A stretch of 64,000 nt of DNA from Oxynema aestuarii AP17 (lineage in GTDB: Bacteria; Cyanobacteriota; Cyanobacteriia; Cyanobacteriales; Laspinemataceae), in contig NZ_CP051167.1 in assembly GCF_012295525.1 (NCBI RefSeq), positions 2,852,001 to 2,916,000 of the forward strand, written 5' to 3'. Every line of letters starts with the position of its first letter. The first letter of the stretch is position 1. Shown here piece by piece: positions 9,210-17,314 of the stretch. The notes beneath the pieces were generated by a model. It was not told the origin of the DNA. It searched no databases and saw only the letters and a program-made list of their open reading frames with translations. The position numbers were made by a program, and so were the translations under genes.

Positions 9210-9574
9210 CGTTGGATCGACGCCAGCAGCACGGCGATCGCCACGATCGCCGAGATCGCCACCACGGCGGCGTTGCGGGTCAGCCACAAGCGCCAGCGTC
9301 GCAGGGGATGGCCGCTCAAATAAGGGTTAACGGCGGGATCGGCGATCGGTTGCGCGCGATCGCGGTACAGGGTACAGGTTTTTGCCTGGGGACGTTGGGG
9401 AAAGGTGCAAGTATCGTCCTCGTGATAGGTGCAACTCTCACAGAGAAACTCGTCTCCACTGGCTTGATGCAAGGGGATTCCGGGATGACCGAACCCTTTA
9501 AGCGGCGTCCGACAAAAGGGACAGGCGATCGCCTCGGTATCGATCGATTGCTGGCAATGGGGACAGGAAGGCAT
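9206..9574 (-). CDS. Zinc-ribbon protein with C-terminal membrane anchor
   Basis: This 122-residue protein begins with a zinc ribbon (CPHC and CPFC pairs within residues 4-21). A second Cys cluster follows at about 45-70 (CESC, then Cys-His and Cys residues), then a short linker. One hydrophobic C-terminal helix (about 98-118) would leave the ribbons in the cytoplasm. I do not recognise a function; such tail-anchored zinc ribbons are common, poorly characterised cyanobacterial proteins. It converges on the acyltransferase gene with a 4-bp overlap of the stop codons. Confidence 0.8.
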   Translation of the reverse strand: MPSCPHCQQSIDTEAIACPFCRTPLKGFGHPGIPLHQASGDEFLCESCTYHEDDTCTFPQRPQAKTCTLYRDRAQPIADPAVNPYLSGHPLRRWRLWLTRNAAVVAISAIVAIAVLLASIQR

Positions 9575-9924
9575 TTTAGATTTCAGATTTCAGATTTTAG
9601 ATTTCAAATTTTAGATCGATCTTAAACATTGGTCGCGGCGGCGATCGGCGATCGATTAAGATATTGTATATCTATAGGGCGATCGATGTCAAAATAGTTA
9701 ATGTGCGACGAAGTTCCTCGGTCGATATCGGTGCAATTTTGCCTCACTTCATGACTTGGAGTATTTTAGCCGAGTCTTCCGGCCAGCTAGAACCTTGCGG
9801 GTCACCAGAACCTGAAGCAGGGAGGCTTAAACCCCTGCCAACCGTCCAGTTTTTAAACATCTGGCGATCGCCCCTACAGAGCGTTTAAAATAAGAATCCA
9901 AACGCTTATTCAAGGATAAAAAAT
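9575..9924. other. Intergenic region with TTTAGATTTCAG repeats
   Basis: A tract of alternating ATTTTAGATTTCAG units covers 9574-9616, directly upstream of the zinc-ribbon gene. The rest, up to the YbjN-like gene, shows no open reading frame I trust. Part of 9760-9850 is GC-richer and can fold (for example GCAGGG with CCCTGC near 9817-9838), so a leader RNA structure is possible but unassigned. Confidence 0.45.
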
Positions 9925-10494
9925 ATGGCAGCTACTTTAGAACAAATTGCCCGTTATTTGGACAATCGAGGTTGGTCATACGAGCTAGAACAAGACAACA
10001 ATCGCATTATTACCGGAGTTCAAGCCGATAACCTCGAAAACTTTTTACTCGTCATCCAACTCGATGAAGATGGAGAATTTTTCAAACTATTCGCCCCGCA
10101 AGTCATTTCCGGCATTATCGATCATCCCCATAAAGAAGCCATTTTACAGTCAATGTTATGTATTTCTTGGGAAACAAAAATGTTGCAATGGGAATACGAC
10201 CCTTCCGATGGAGAAATTCGGGCAATTATTGAATTTCCTTTAGAAGACTCCATTTTAACAGAAAAACAATTTAACCGTTGTTTGAGTGGACTCATTCAGA
10301 TTGTCGATGAAATTGCCATGCCTCGTTTACAAGCCGTCATGGAAACGGGAACCGATCCGGGCGATGAAGATATTGGCGAGCGATTGTTACTCACCCTGCA
10401 AGAAGAAGCCCCCGGCATTTTAGAATTACTCGAACGCGCCATGGAAGCGCGCAAAAACCGAGGTATTTTTCCCGCAGAAGAAGATAAATCATAG
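9925..10494 (+). CDS. YbjN-like domain protein
   Basis: This acidic 189-residue soluble protein begins MAATLEQIARYLDNRGWSY. It has the alternating helix/strand pattern of the YbjN/type III secretion-chaperone-like fold: N-terminal helix, beta strands with ITGVQ and FLLVIQLDEDGEFF, then helices. Cyanobacteria carry several such proteins and their job is not settled. The gene is monocistronic here, followed by a hairpin at 10532-10551. Its AT-richer codon use differs slightly from the neighbouring GC-rich genes. Confidence 0.75.
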   Translation: MAATLEQIARYLDNRGWSYELEQDNNRIITGVQADNLENFLLVIQLDEDGEFFKLFAPQVISGIIDHPHKEAILQSMLCISWETKMLQWEYDPSDGEIRAIIEFPLEDSILTEKQFNRCLSGLIQIVDEIAMPRLQAVMETGTDPGDEDIGERLLLTLQEEAPGILELLERAMEARKNRGIFPAEEDKS

Positions 10495-10531
10495 AAGTTT
10501 TCTGACCGTTAAATTCCTCTCCCGATCGCTC

Positions 10532-10551
10532 ATTCCCGCGCAAGCGGGAAT
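10532..10551. repeat. dRS3-like inverted repeat
   Basis: The sequence ATTCCCGCGCAAGCGGGAAT is a perfect 8-bp stem with a 4-base loop. It fits ATTCCC-N8-GGGAAT, the consensus of the dRS3 repeat known from Neisseria, and is followed by CCAGCA. It sits 38 bp after the YbjN-like gene and may act as a transcription end or an insertion target. Confidence 0.6.
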
Positions 10552-10646
10552 CCAGCAACACCTGGAGCGGCGATCGCCTTCAAAACCCCTCGACCGCTTA
10601 TTCTGATTTATTTTTGCGCCAATTCCGAGACCCGACGCTCGACTCC

Positions 10647-12029
10647 CTAACGCCCCAACAAATTGGGAATCCCTTCACACCCGCCGGGGATCGTCTCTCG
10701 GGTTTTCGATCCCCCCCACGCACAACAATAATACCGTTGGGATTCTGACATCCGTTGAGCGTCGGTAAAATCGGCATTTTCGATCACCGCTCCCGTTCCT
10801 TCTCCAGTTTTATAGTTCGGCGGATCGGTTCGACTGCGCGGCGAAGCGGTTTCTAACTTGCCGTAGTAGAAACGAGTGCCTTTAAAATCAGCTCCCGATA
10901 AATTGGCTTCGTATAAAATCGCGCGTGAGAGATTGGCTTTGACCAGATCGCTGTAGCTGAGGTTGGCGCGCACTAAGTTGGCTTCGCTTAATTCAGTCCA
11001 GCGCAAATCGGTTCCCGACAGATTAGCCCCTGCGAGCATAATTCCCAGGTCTACGACGCGTACTCCCCGGGCGCGATCTTCCGCATAACCCCCCGAACCG
11101 TCGAGAATGGGGCGTCCGAGATGGCTATCCCGTCGTAGAGGGGCGAGTAGCTTGGATTGAGATAAAAAACGGATAACTTTGGCTTTTCCTTCCGAGTCTA
11201 CACTACTGAGGATCGCGGCGGTGCGTCCTTCGGCGATCGCCCGTTCTTGGGGCCAGTCTTCGAGCAATCCTTCCTCATTTAACGCCAGTTCGGAAACGCC
11301 TTGGAAGTAAGCGTCAATGGTTTGTTGTTGGGTAATCCGGTTTTGCTGGATGGTCAGTTCTTTGGAGATCACGTATTGTCTCCAAGCGACATAGACCGCG
11401 AGAATGGCGATTAAAATTTGACCCAAGGCGCCGACCACTTCGCCGACGGCGCCGATCGCATCCCAGTTAATCTGAATATTGCGGCTTCCCGGCTGTTGGT
11501 TGGCGCCACTGAGCATCAACAAGCCGATCACGCCGACGAGGAGTCCCAAGGCGGCGACCACCACAGCGCGCCACTGTTGGGGAACCAGTTGTAACCAAAT
11601 GTGACGCCAATTCGGCCAAATTACTTGCAGGGAAAACAGCAGGGTGCCTGCGGCGCCGCCGAAGCCGACCCAAACATTATCGATCGCCAACCCTAAAATC
11701 ATCGTGGCGATCGAGCCTAAAATCAGAATGGCCGGGTTGATGGTGTGGGATGGCGTGGTGAGTTCTAAATCTTTGAGGTTGCTATTGTGTCCGTTTTCGG
11801 TGGATAAGGTCGCCTTAGCGTCGCGTTCCATCAGCGAGATCGAAGGGGATGACGGTGAAATGGGCCGAGTGGAGGTGGAGGATCGAGTTTCTGCTACGGT
11901 TTGGGGAGTTTGGGCGATCGCGCGGCGATCGCTCTGGGAACCGTTCGCCTCAGTGGTTTCTTCAGGGCTGTTGTCGGGGTCGAACTCCGATTGAAGGTCG
12001 GGACGATGAGAATTTTGCTCGGATGTCAT
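10647..12029 (-). CDS. Membrane protein with pentapeptide repeats
   Basis: This 460-residue protein starts with a Ser/Thr/Pro-rich, probably disordered N-terminus (1-90). It has three or four hydrophobic segments (about 95-175 and 195-220), a helical region, and a pentapeptide-repeat block near 330-385 with repeated A(N/D)L motifs (ANLSGTDLRW, ANLVRANLSY and others). It ends in a Cys-containing tail. Pentapeptide repeats form a right-handed beta helix for protein contacts. Membrane-anchored versions are frequent in cyanobacteria, with no fixed role. No neighbour gives a clue. Confidence 0.85.
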   Translation of the reverse strand: MTSEQNSHRPDLQSEFDPDNSPEETTEANGSQSDRRAIAQTPQTVAETRSSTSTRPISPSSPSISLMERDAKATLSTENGHNSNLKDLELTTPSHTINPAILILGSIATMILGLAIDNVWVGFGGAAGTLLFSLQVIWPNWRHIWLQLVPQQWRAVVVAALGLLVGVIGLLMLSGANQQPGSRNIQINWDAIGAVGEVVGALGQILIAILAVYVAWRQYVISKELTIQQNRITQQQTIDAYFQGVSELALNEEGLLEDWPQERAIAEGRTAAILSSVDSEGKAKVIRFLSQSKLLAPLRRDSHLGRPILDGSGGYAEDRARGVRVVDLGIMLAGANLSGTDLRWTELSEANLVRANLSYSDLVKANLSRAILYEANLSGADFKGTRFYYGKLETASPRSRTDPPNYKTGEGTGAVIENADFTDAQRMSESQRYYCCAWGGSKTRETIPGGCEGIPNLLGR

Positions 12030-12508
12030 ATGTTTTTATTTGCAAAGGCTGGGCAAAGCTCCGATAAATGCATTTGCCCCATCGGTCGGCCATCAGTACG
12101 AACAGTACGATTGTACCCAAACTGGTTTGGGAATTTTAGATTTTAGAGTAGGGGTTGGGTTTCTAAACCGCTACAAAGCACCGTAGACTGTCGAGAGCGT
12201 TGGGGTAACCCGATGGCGGCTATCGGTCGTTGGATGCTCCGGCGATCGCCTCCTCTCCAACAGGGTTCTTAATGTTTATTTTATAAACAGTCTCTGAGAT
12301 TTTAGTTTTACTTGCAAAAAAAGACTGTTATAATTTTCCTTCGATTTCCTAGAATCGCGTTTGTATGGGGAGAGTTAACAGGGTTTTAAGATGCAAGTTT
12401 TATGAAAAATTGGGGCGATCGCGGGGCATCTCCCCAGGAGAATCGCGCGATCGCCTCCGTCGCGGTCAAAAAATGCAGATATTTTAAAAAATAATTCAAC
12501 AACAAGTC
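12030..12508. other. Divergent intergenic region with candidate folK promoter
   Basis: This gap of about 480 bp has an AT-rich core. AACAGTCT near 12284 is repeated inverted as AGACTGTT at 12322-12329, immediately before a TATAAT at 12329-12334. The -35 equivalent would be TTTACT. This could start the folK transcript with a leader of about 170 bases. A TTTAGATTTTAGAG repeat lies at 12134-12148. Confidence 0.4.
12329..12334 (+). promoter_or_regulatory. Candidate -10 box (TATAAT) upstream of folK
   Basis: A perfect TATAAT lies in an AT-rich stretch with an inverted repeat ending at its first base. The -35 element is weak (TTTACT, 16 bp upstream). The distance to the folK start is about 175 bp. 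It is a candidate only. Confidence 0.35.
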
Positions 12509-13012
12509 ATGGATAGTGATTGGATCGACTGCGCGATCGCCCTCGGGAGCAACCTCGGCGACTGCCGCCACACCCTCGAAAGCGCCTTGAAAACTTTAGC
12601 CGAAACTCCCGGAATAAAAGAGGTAAAGCCCTCCAGTTGGTATCGCACTGCTCCCGTCGGACCGCCCCAACCGGATTATCTCAACGGCTGCGCCACCTGC
12701 CAGGTGCAACTGGAACCCGAAGCACTTTTAGACCGACTTTTAGCGATAGAAACACAATATGGAAGGACGCGCGGCGAACGATGGGGACCGCGAACCTTGG
12801 ATTTGGACTTATTGCTATTTGGCGATCGCATTTCCCAATCGGATCGCTTGCAAATCCCCCATCCTCGCCTGAGAGAACGGGCCTTCGTTCTCGTTCCCCT
12901 CGCCGAAATTGCCCCAGATTGGCTCGATCCGGTCTCCGGAAAGGCGATCGCCGAGCTCGCACAAGCACTAGATCGCGGGGGAATCGAAAAAATCAAAAAT
13001 TCTGTCCTCTGA
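12509..13012 (+). CDS. folK: HPPK, 6-hydroxymethyl-7,8-dihydropterin pyrophosphokinase
   Basis: This is the folate-pathway enzyme that transfers pyrophosphate from ATP to 6-hydroxymethyl-dihydropterin. The 167 residues match the usual length. Family signatures are present: IALGSNLGD at the N-terminus, the pterin-loop region SSWYRTAPVG, and the ATP/metal motif RWGPRTLDLDLLLFGD with the two metal-binding Asp residues, followed by IPHPRLRERAFVL. The ATG start is not preceded by a strong Shine-Dalgarno sequence. The next gene, a small metallochaperone, begins about 70 bp downstream. Confidence 0.96.
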   Translation: MDSDWIDCAIALGSNLGDCRHTLESALKTLAETPGIKEVKPSSWYRTAPVGPPQPDYLNGCATCQVQLEPEALLDRLLAIETQYGRTRGERWGPRTLDLDLLLFGDRISQSDRLQIPHPRLRERAFVLVPLAEIAPDWLDPVSGKAIAELAQALDRGGIEKIKNSVL

Positions 13013-13084
13013 GAGATCCCAAAACCCGCGATCGCCGGGCAGAATAAACCTAATATCAATTAGAGTATCGAGGATTGTCTCAGA

Positions 13085-13285
13085 ATGACTATTAATTTAA
13101 AAGTTCCTTCAATGGTTTGTGACGGTTGTGCCGAAACCGTCACCAAAGCTGTCAAAACCGTCGATGGTCAAGCCCGAGTCAACATCGATCTCGATAGTAA
13201 ACTCGTGGCGATCGAATCTGCCGCCTCACCGGAATCGTTCGAGCAAGCCATCACCGCCGTCGGTCACGACGTCGATGAAGCTTGA
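13085..13285 (+). CDS. HMA-domain copper chaperone (Atx1-like)
   Basis: This 66-residue ferredoxin-like HMA domain binds a metal through a CxxC motif (MVCDGC, Cys13 and Cys16). Its start, MTINLKVPSMVCDGCAETV, resembles the cyanobacterial Atx1 copper chaperone that supplies the thylakoid copper ATPases. Synechocystis Atx1 has, as I recall, His61 near the C-terminus; here a His (VGHDV) is in the corresponding loop. The gene lies between folK and the Nudix gene in the same direction. Copper is the likely metal, but this is inferred from the family. Confidence 0.9.
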   Translation: MTINLKVPSMVCDGCAETVTKAVKTVDGQARVNIDLDSKLVAIESAASPESFEQAITAVGHDVDEA

Positions 13286-13290
13286 GCAAT

Positions 13291-13318
13291 TGTAGATTTT
13301 GGAGTTTAGATTTTAGAG
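13291..13318. repeat. TTTAGATTTTAGAG-type repeat
   Basis: A short tract of GATTTTGGAGTTTAGATTTTAGAG begins a few bases after the chaperone stop codon. It is the same family as the tracts in other gaps of this window. Confidence 0.55.
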
Positions 13319-13435
13319 TAGGGGAGTTCAGAATCGGGAGTCGGGTATCGGACCCGTTCCTGATTTTCTGCCGGAAACATACAGGTTCCCCTGCAACTCC
13401 TGACCTGCACGTTCACGTAACCTTACCTAAATCCT

Positions 13436-13999
13436 ATGACCTTTGGCCACGAACCTCCCGAACTCATCCGCCATCGTTTTTCTTACTCCGGGCGGAAGTT
13501 CGGTTTTGATGTCAATACCCTGCGATTGCCCAATGGGGCTGAAGGCGATTGGGAATGCATCCGCCATCCGGGGGGTGCATTATGCGTTCCACTGACTCCA
13601 GAAGGAGAATTAGTTTTAGTGCGACAATATCGCTTTGCCGTACAAGGGCGAATTTTAGAATTTCCGGCGGGAACGGTAGAACACAGCGAAAATCCCGAAC
13701 AGACTATCAAGCGAGAAATTGAAGAAGAAACGGGCTATCGAGGGCACACATGGCAGAAATTAGGCCAATTTTTCCTCGCTCCCGGTTATTCTGACGAAAT
13801 TATCTATGCTTTTCTGGCGAAAGATTTAGAAAAGTTACCTACTCCCCCGCAACAAGACGAGGATGAGGATATCGAAACGGTATTGATGACGCCGAGAGAA
13901 CTCGAAGCGGCGATTTTAAATGGGGAACAGGTAGACGCAAAATCGATTTCGAGTTATATGCTGGCGCGTCCGTTTTTGAACTTTAACGCTTACCGATAA
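13436..13999 (+). CDS. Nudix hydrolase, ADP-ribose pyrophosphatase type
   Basis: This 187-residue Nudix enzyme has a complete Nudix box at 79-101 (G, then five residues and E, then REIEEETGY). The surrounding layout (PGGALCVPLTPEGELVLVRQYR before the box, then a gap and a helix) is that of ADP-sugar pyrophosphatases, so hydrolysis of ADP-ribose or a related sugar nucleotide is likely. The last codons (from about 13981, encoding FNAYR and the stop) lie inside a 119-bp dispersed repeat whose second copy is at 53380. The original 3' end of the gene has therefore probably been replaced by that insertion. Confidence 0.92.
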   Translation: MTFGHEPPELIRHRFSYSGRKFGFDVNTLRLPNGAEGDWECIRHPGGALCVPLTPEGELVLVRQYRFAVQGRILEFPAGTVEHSENPEQTIKREIEEETGYRGHTWQKLGQFFLAPGYSDEIIYAFLAKDLEKLPTPPQQDEDEDIETVLMTPRELEAAILNGEQVDAKSISSYMLARPFLNFNAYR

Positions 14000-14099
14000 C
14001 GTAGCCCTCAAAGGGCTTAGGCTGGGTAGGGGCGTTTCGCGAAACGCCCCTACGAAAGGAGAGGCACGAAGCCCCCGTCTCTTTAGAGCGGGGTGCTGA
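13981..14099 (+). repeat. 119-bp dispersed repeat, copy 1 (IS200/IS605-end-like)
   Basis: This block begins CTTTAACGCTTACCGATAACGTAGCCC and is nearly identical to 53380-53497, with two substitutions near its start, one after the central palindrome, and one extra C. It holds a perfect 28-bp palindrome at 14026-14053 (half-site GTAGGGGCGTTTCG). It ends with a hairpin of the GAAGCCCCGTCTCTTTAGAGCGGGG type that resembles the right end of IS200/IS605-family elements. It contains no gene. It supplies the end of the Nudix gene on its left and lies just upstream of the kinase gene on its right. Confidence 0.85.
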
Positions 14100-14134
14100 C
14101 CATAATAAAAGGTGTGGCCTTCTTGTCTGCCTTC

Positions 14135-15973
14135 ATGACTTATTGTATCAATCCCAATTGTCCGGAACCCCACAATCCCGATGAGGCGTTATTCTGTCGA
14201 ACTTGCGGGTTTGACTTGCATTTGCAAGGGCGTTATCGGGTGGTGGGAGGCTTGAAAACTGGGGGATTCAGCCATACTTACGAGGCGGTCGATCGCGCGA
14301 CGCCGAAAGTGTTGAAAGTTTTAGATTTAGCCAATTTTGGCAGGAAGGGCGATCGCGAGAAGGCGTTGCGGTTGTTCGACCAAGAAGGACGGGTGTTGTC
14401 GGAACTGAACCATCCGGGGATTCCCAAAGTGGATGCGACGGGACATTTTACGGTAACTCTGCCCGATGGTGAGGGGGTGTTGCATTGCTTGGTGATGCAA
14501 AAGATGGCGGGGTTGAATTTAGAAGATTGGGTGGCGGATCGCGGTTGCGGGATCGACGAAGGACGGGCGATCGCCTGGTTGTGGCAACTGATCGACATTC
14601 TCGATGCGGTACACCGCCAGCATTTTTTCCACCGGGATATCAAGCCGAGTAATATCATGCTGCAGCCGAGTGGCAATTTGGCGTTGATCGATTTTGGCAG
14701 CGTGCGCTCGATTACCCGGACGTATTTAGCGAATATCGGCCACGGGTTGGCGGGGACGGCGATCGTCTCGAAGGGTTACGCCCCGCCGGAACAGGAAAAC
14801 GGTTGGGCGGTGGAACAGTCGGACTTTTTTGCGTTAGGGCGCACGTTTGTTTACTTGCTCACCGCAGAACATCCGTTGACGTTTTACGATGCTTATACGG
14901 ACGAGTTGCGCTGGCGATCGCGCGCGCCCCAGATCGGGGACGATCTCGCCGATCTCGTCGATCGCCTGATGGCGCATTTACCGCAACAGCGCCCGCCTTC
15001 GACGGCGGCGATCGCCCGGGAATTGGCGGAGATCTCCTCCCCCGGACTCACACGAGGGACGACGCTGCAACCGACTCCCTCGCCACAGATCGAGCTCGTT
15101 GGCACCTTAAAAGGGCATCGAGATGCGGTCTGGTCCGTGGCGATCGGGCCGCGATCTCGCTTCCTGGTCAGCGCCAGTTGGGATTGCACGATCCAGGTCT
15201 GGAATCTCGCTACCGGGCAACGGTTGCGAACCCTCGCGGGACATCAGGATGCGGTGTGGGCGATCGCCTTGAGCGCCGATGGTAACACCCTTGTCAGTAC
15301 CAGTTCCGATCGCACGGTCAAAATTTGGCACCTGCCCTCGGGTCAACTCCTGCGAACTTTGCACGGTCACCGTCACTGGGTCACCTGTGTGGCCCTGTCT
15401 CCCGACGGAGCAACGATCGCCAGTGGCAGTTCCGATAAAACGGTGAAAATTTGGCACCTCCCCACCGGGAAACTGCTGCATACTCTCCAAGCGCACACCT
15501 ACGCCGTCACCTGTGTGGCGATCGCCCCGGACGGTCACACCCTCGCCAGTGGTAGTGGCGACAAAACGATTAAATTCTGGGATTTACGAACCGGACAACT
15601 CCAACGAACCCTACTGGCCCATTCCGCCTCGGTGACCTGTCTGTGTTTTTCGCCGGACGGTCGAACCCTCGCCAGTGGGACGGTCAACAAAACCTTAAAA
15701 CTGTGGGACGTGACCACGGGACAACGGTTACATCTGCTCGTCGGTCATTCGGATAAAATTTGGGCGGTGGCGATCGCCCCGGACGGCCAAACCCTAATCG
15801 GCGCCAGTCGCGATCGCACGATCGAATGCTGGGATTTAAGCAACGGCAGCCTCAAAGCTATCCTTAACGAACATTCCGGTTCGGTCAACGCCGTGGCCAT
15901 TTCCGAAGATGGTCAACTGCTCGCCAGTGGTAGCAATGATTGTACGATTAAAATTTGGTCGCTGGGTGGTTGA
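14135..15973 (+). CDS. WD40-repeat Ser/Thr protein kinase
   Basis: Counted from the ATG at 14135, this 612-residue protein has the Cys-rich N-terminus of its paralogues (Cys4, 9, 21, 24). The kinase domain has Lys61, HRDIKPSN (166-173) and an intact DFG at 186-188. Seven canonical WD40 repeats from about residue 330 complete a propeller. The first ATG of the frame (14093) would add 14 hydrophobic residues encoded right beside the dispersed repeat; the shared MxxCxNPxC start of the paralogues favours 14135. No good ribosome binding site precedes it. It should be an active soluble kinase of unknown target. The promoter must lie in or near the repeat copy. Confidence 0.93.
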   Translation: MTYCINPNCPEPHNPDEALFCRTCGFDLHLQGRYRVVGGLKTGGFSHTYEAVDRATPKVLKVLDLANFGRKGDREKALRLFDQEGRVLSELNHPGIPKVDATGHFTVTLPDGEGVLHCLVMQKMAGLNLEDWVADRGCGIDEGRAIAWLWQLIDILDAVHRQHFFHRDIKPSNIMLQPSGNLALIDFGSVRSITRTYLANIGHGLAGTAIVSKGYAPPEQENGWAVEQSDFFALGRTFVYLLTAEHPLTFYDAYTDELRWRSRAPQIGDDLADLVDRLMAHLPQQRPPSTAAIARELAEISSPGLTRGTTLQPTPSPQIELVGTLKGHRDAVWSVAIGPRSRFLVSASWDCTIQVWNLATGQRLRTLAGHQDAVWAIALSADGNTLVSTSSDRTVKIWHLPSGQLLRTLHGHRHWVTCVALSPDGATIASGSSDKTVKIWHLPTGKLLHTLQAHTYAVTCVAIAPDGHTLASGSGDKTIKFWDLRTGQLQRTLLAHSASVTCLCFSPDGRTLASGTVNKTLKLWDVTTGQRLHLLVGHSDKIWAVAIAPDGQTLIGASRDRTIECWDLSNGSLKAILNEHSGSVNAVAISEDGQLLASGSNDCTIKIWSLGG

Positions 15974-16007
15974 GTCGCGCCCTTCCCGCGATCCGTGCCA
16001 TGTGTCT

Positions 16008-16063
16008 CAATGGGGCGCTCTCAATGTCGCTCTCTCAATGTCGCTCTCTCAATGTCGCTCTCT
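16008..16063 (+). repeat. 14-bp tandem repeat, four copies
   Basis: Three perfect copies of CAATGTCGCTCTCT (16022-16063) follow one degenerate copy (16008-16021), directly upstream of the mutY start at 16076. The kinase gene ends at 15973. Copy-number change here would alter the mutY leader. Confidence 0.85.
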
Positions 16064-16075
16064 CAATTGTGCTAA

Positions 16076-17230
16076 ATGTCTCCCATGTCTTCCGATCGCC
16101 CTCTGGCTGCCGAACCCAACCGCAATTCGATCGCCCCGGGCGAGATCTTCTCCGATCCCGTCCTGATGCAGTTGCGGCGATCGCTACTGGGGTGGTACGG
16201 CTCGCGCGGTCGGGATTTACCCTGGAGACAGACCCGCGATCCTTACAAAATCTGGGTTTCCGAGATTGCCCTGCAACAAACCCAAGTCAAAACCGTCATC
16301 CCGTACTACCATCGCTTTCTCGATCGCTTCCCGACGATCGCCGATCTGGCGGCTGCGGACTTGCAAGACGTTCTCAAAGCATGGCAGGGTTTGGGTTACT
16401 ACGCCCGGGCGCGCAACCTCCATCGGGCCGCGCAGGCGATCGTCCGCGATTTCGGCGGCGTCTTTCCCCGCGAATTCGACTGTGCGATCCAACTCCCCGG
16501 GATCGGACGCACCACCGCAGGGGGCATCCTCAGTGCTGCTTTTAACGCTCCCGTACCGATTCTCGATGGCAACGTCAAGCGGATTTTAGCGCGACTCACC
16601 GCCCTCGAAGTCCCGGTCAAACAAGCTGAAAAGTCCTTGTGGGCGTTATCCGATCGCCTCCTCGACCGCCGTAATCCCCGAGATTTCAATCAAGCGCTGA
16701 TGGATTTAGGGGCGACGGTGTGCACCCCGAAAAATCCCACCTGTTTGCTCTGTCCGTGGAGCGATCGGTGTCAAACTCGTCAGTACAACTTACAGTCACA
16801 AATACCCATGCGAGAAACTTCTGCACCCATTCCCCACAAAACTATCGGTGTCGCCGTCATTTGGAACGATCGCGGCGAACTGCTGATCGACCGCCGCCCC
16901 CCGGAAGGATTATTAGGCGGCTTGTGGGAGTTTCCCGGCGGCAAAATCGAGCCGGGAGAATCGATGGAAGAGTGCATCGCCCGCGAAATTCGCGAAGAAC
17001 TCGGCATCGAAATCGCGGTGGGCGATCGCCTGATCGAAATCGAACACGCTTACACCCATTTTCGCGTCACTTTGACAGTCCATCACTGCCGTCATTTGAG
17101 TGGGGAACCCCAGGCGATCGAATGCGACGAAATTCGCTGGGTCGATGTAGACGAACTCGATAACTTCCCCTTCCCCAAAGCCAATGTCAAAATTATCGAG
17201 GCATTGCGCGACAGTGATTTTCGCGGATAG
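16076..17230 (+). CDS. mutY: A/G-specific adenine DNA glycosylase
   Basis: MutY removes adenine mispaired with 8-oxoguanine. The 384 residues contain a helix-hairpin-helix GPD domain with the catalytic Glu63 (SEIALQQTQ) and Asp164 (PILDGNVKR). The 4Fe-4S cluster ligands are Cys216, 223, 226 and 232. A C-terminal Nudix-like domain recognises 8-oxoG; its Nudix box at 288-311 is well preserved (GGKIEPGESMEECIAREIREEL). A complete box in a MutY C-terminal domain is less usual, since in many MutY proteins this domain is degenerate. Two ATG codons (16076, 16085) are possible. The gene follows a 14-bp tandem repeat tract. Confidence 0.95.
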   Translation: MSPMSSDRPLAAEPNRNSIAPGEIFSDPVLMQLRRSLLGWYGSRGRDLPWRQTRDPYKIWVSEIALQQTQVKTVIPYYHRFLDRFPTIADLAAADLQDVLKAWQGLGYYARARNLHRAAQAIVRDFGGVFPREFDCAIQLPGIGRTTAGGILSAAFNAPVPILDGNVKRILARLTALEVPVKQAEKSLWALSDRLLDRRNPRDFNQALMDLGATVCTPKNPTCLLCPWSDRCQTRQYNLQSQIPMRETSAPIPHKTIGVAVIWNDRGELLIDRRPPEGLLGGLWEFPGGKIEPGESMEECIAREIREELGIEIAVGDRLIEIEHAYTHFRVTLTVHHCRHLSGEPQAIECDEIRWVDVDELDNFPFPKANVKIIEALRDSDFRG

Positions 17231-17288
17231 TCCGTAGCGCCAGCCACTTGAGCGCTTCCCCCGGAGATCGAACGGCGATCGCCCTCAG

Positions 17289-17312
17289 TCTAAACTCTAA
17301 ACTCTAAACTCT
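17289..17312. repeat. TCTAAAC-type heptamer repeat
   Basis: Three copies of TCTAAAC (reverse complement GTTTAGA) lie just after the stop codon of the ABC exporter gene. They are of the same family as the other short tracts in this window. Confidence 0.65.
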
Positions 17313-17314
17313 CA

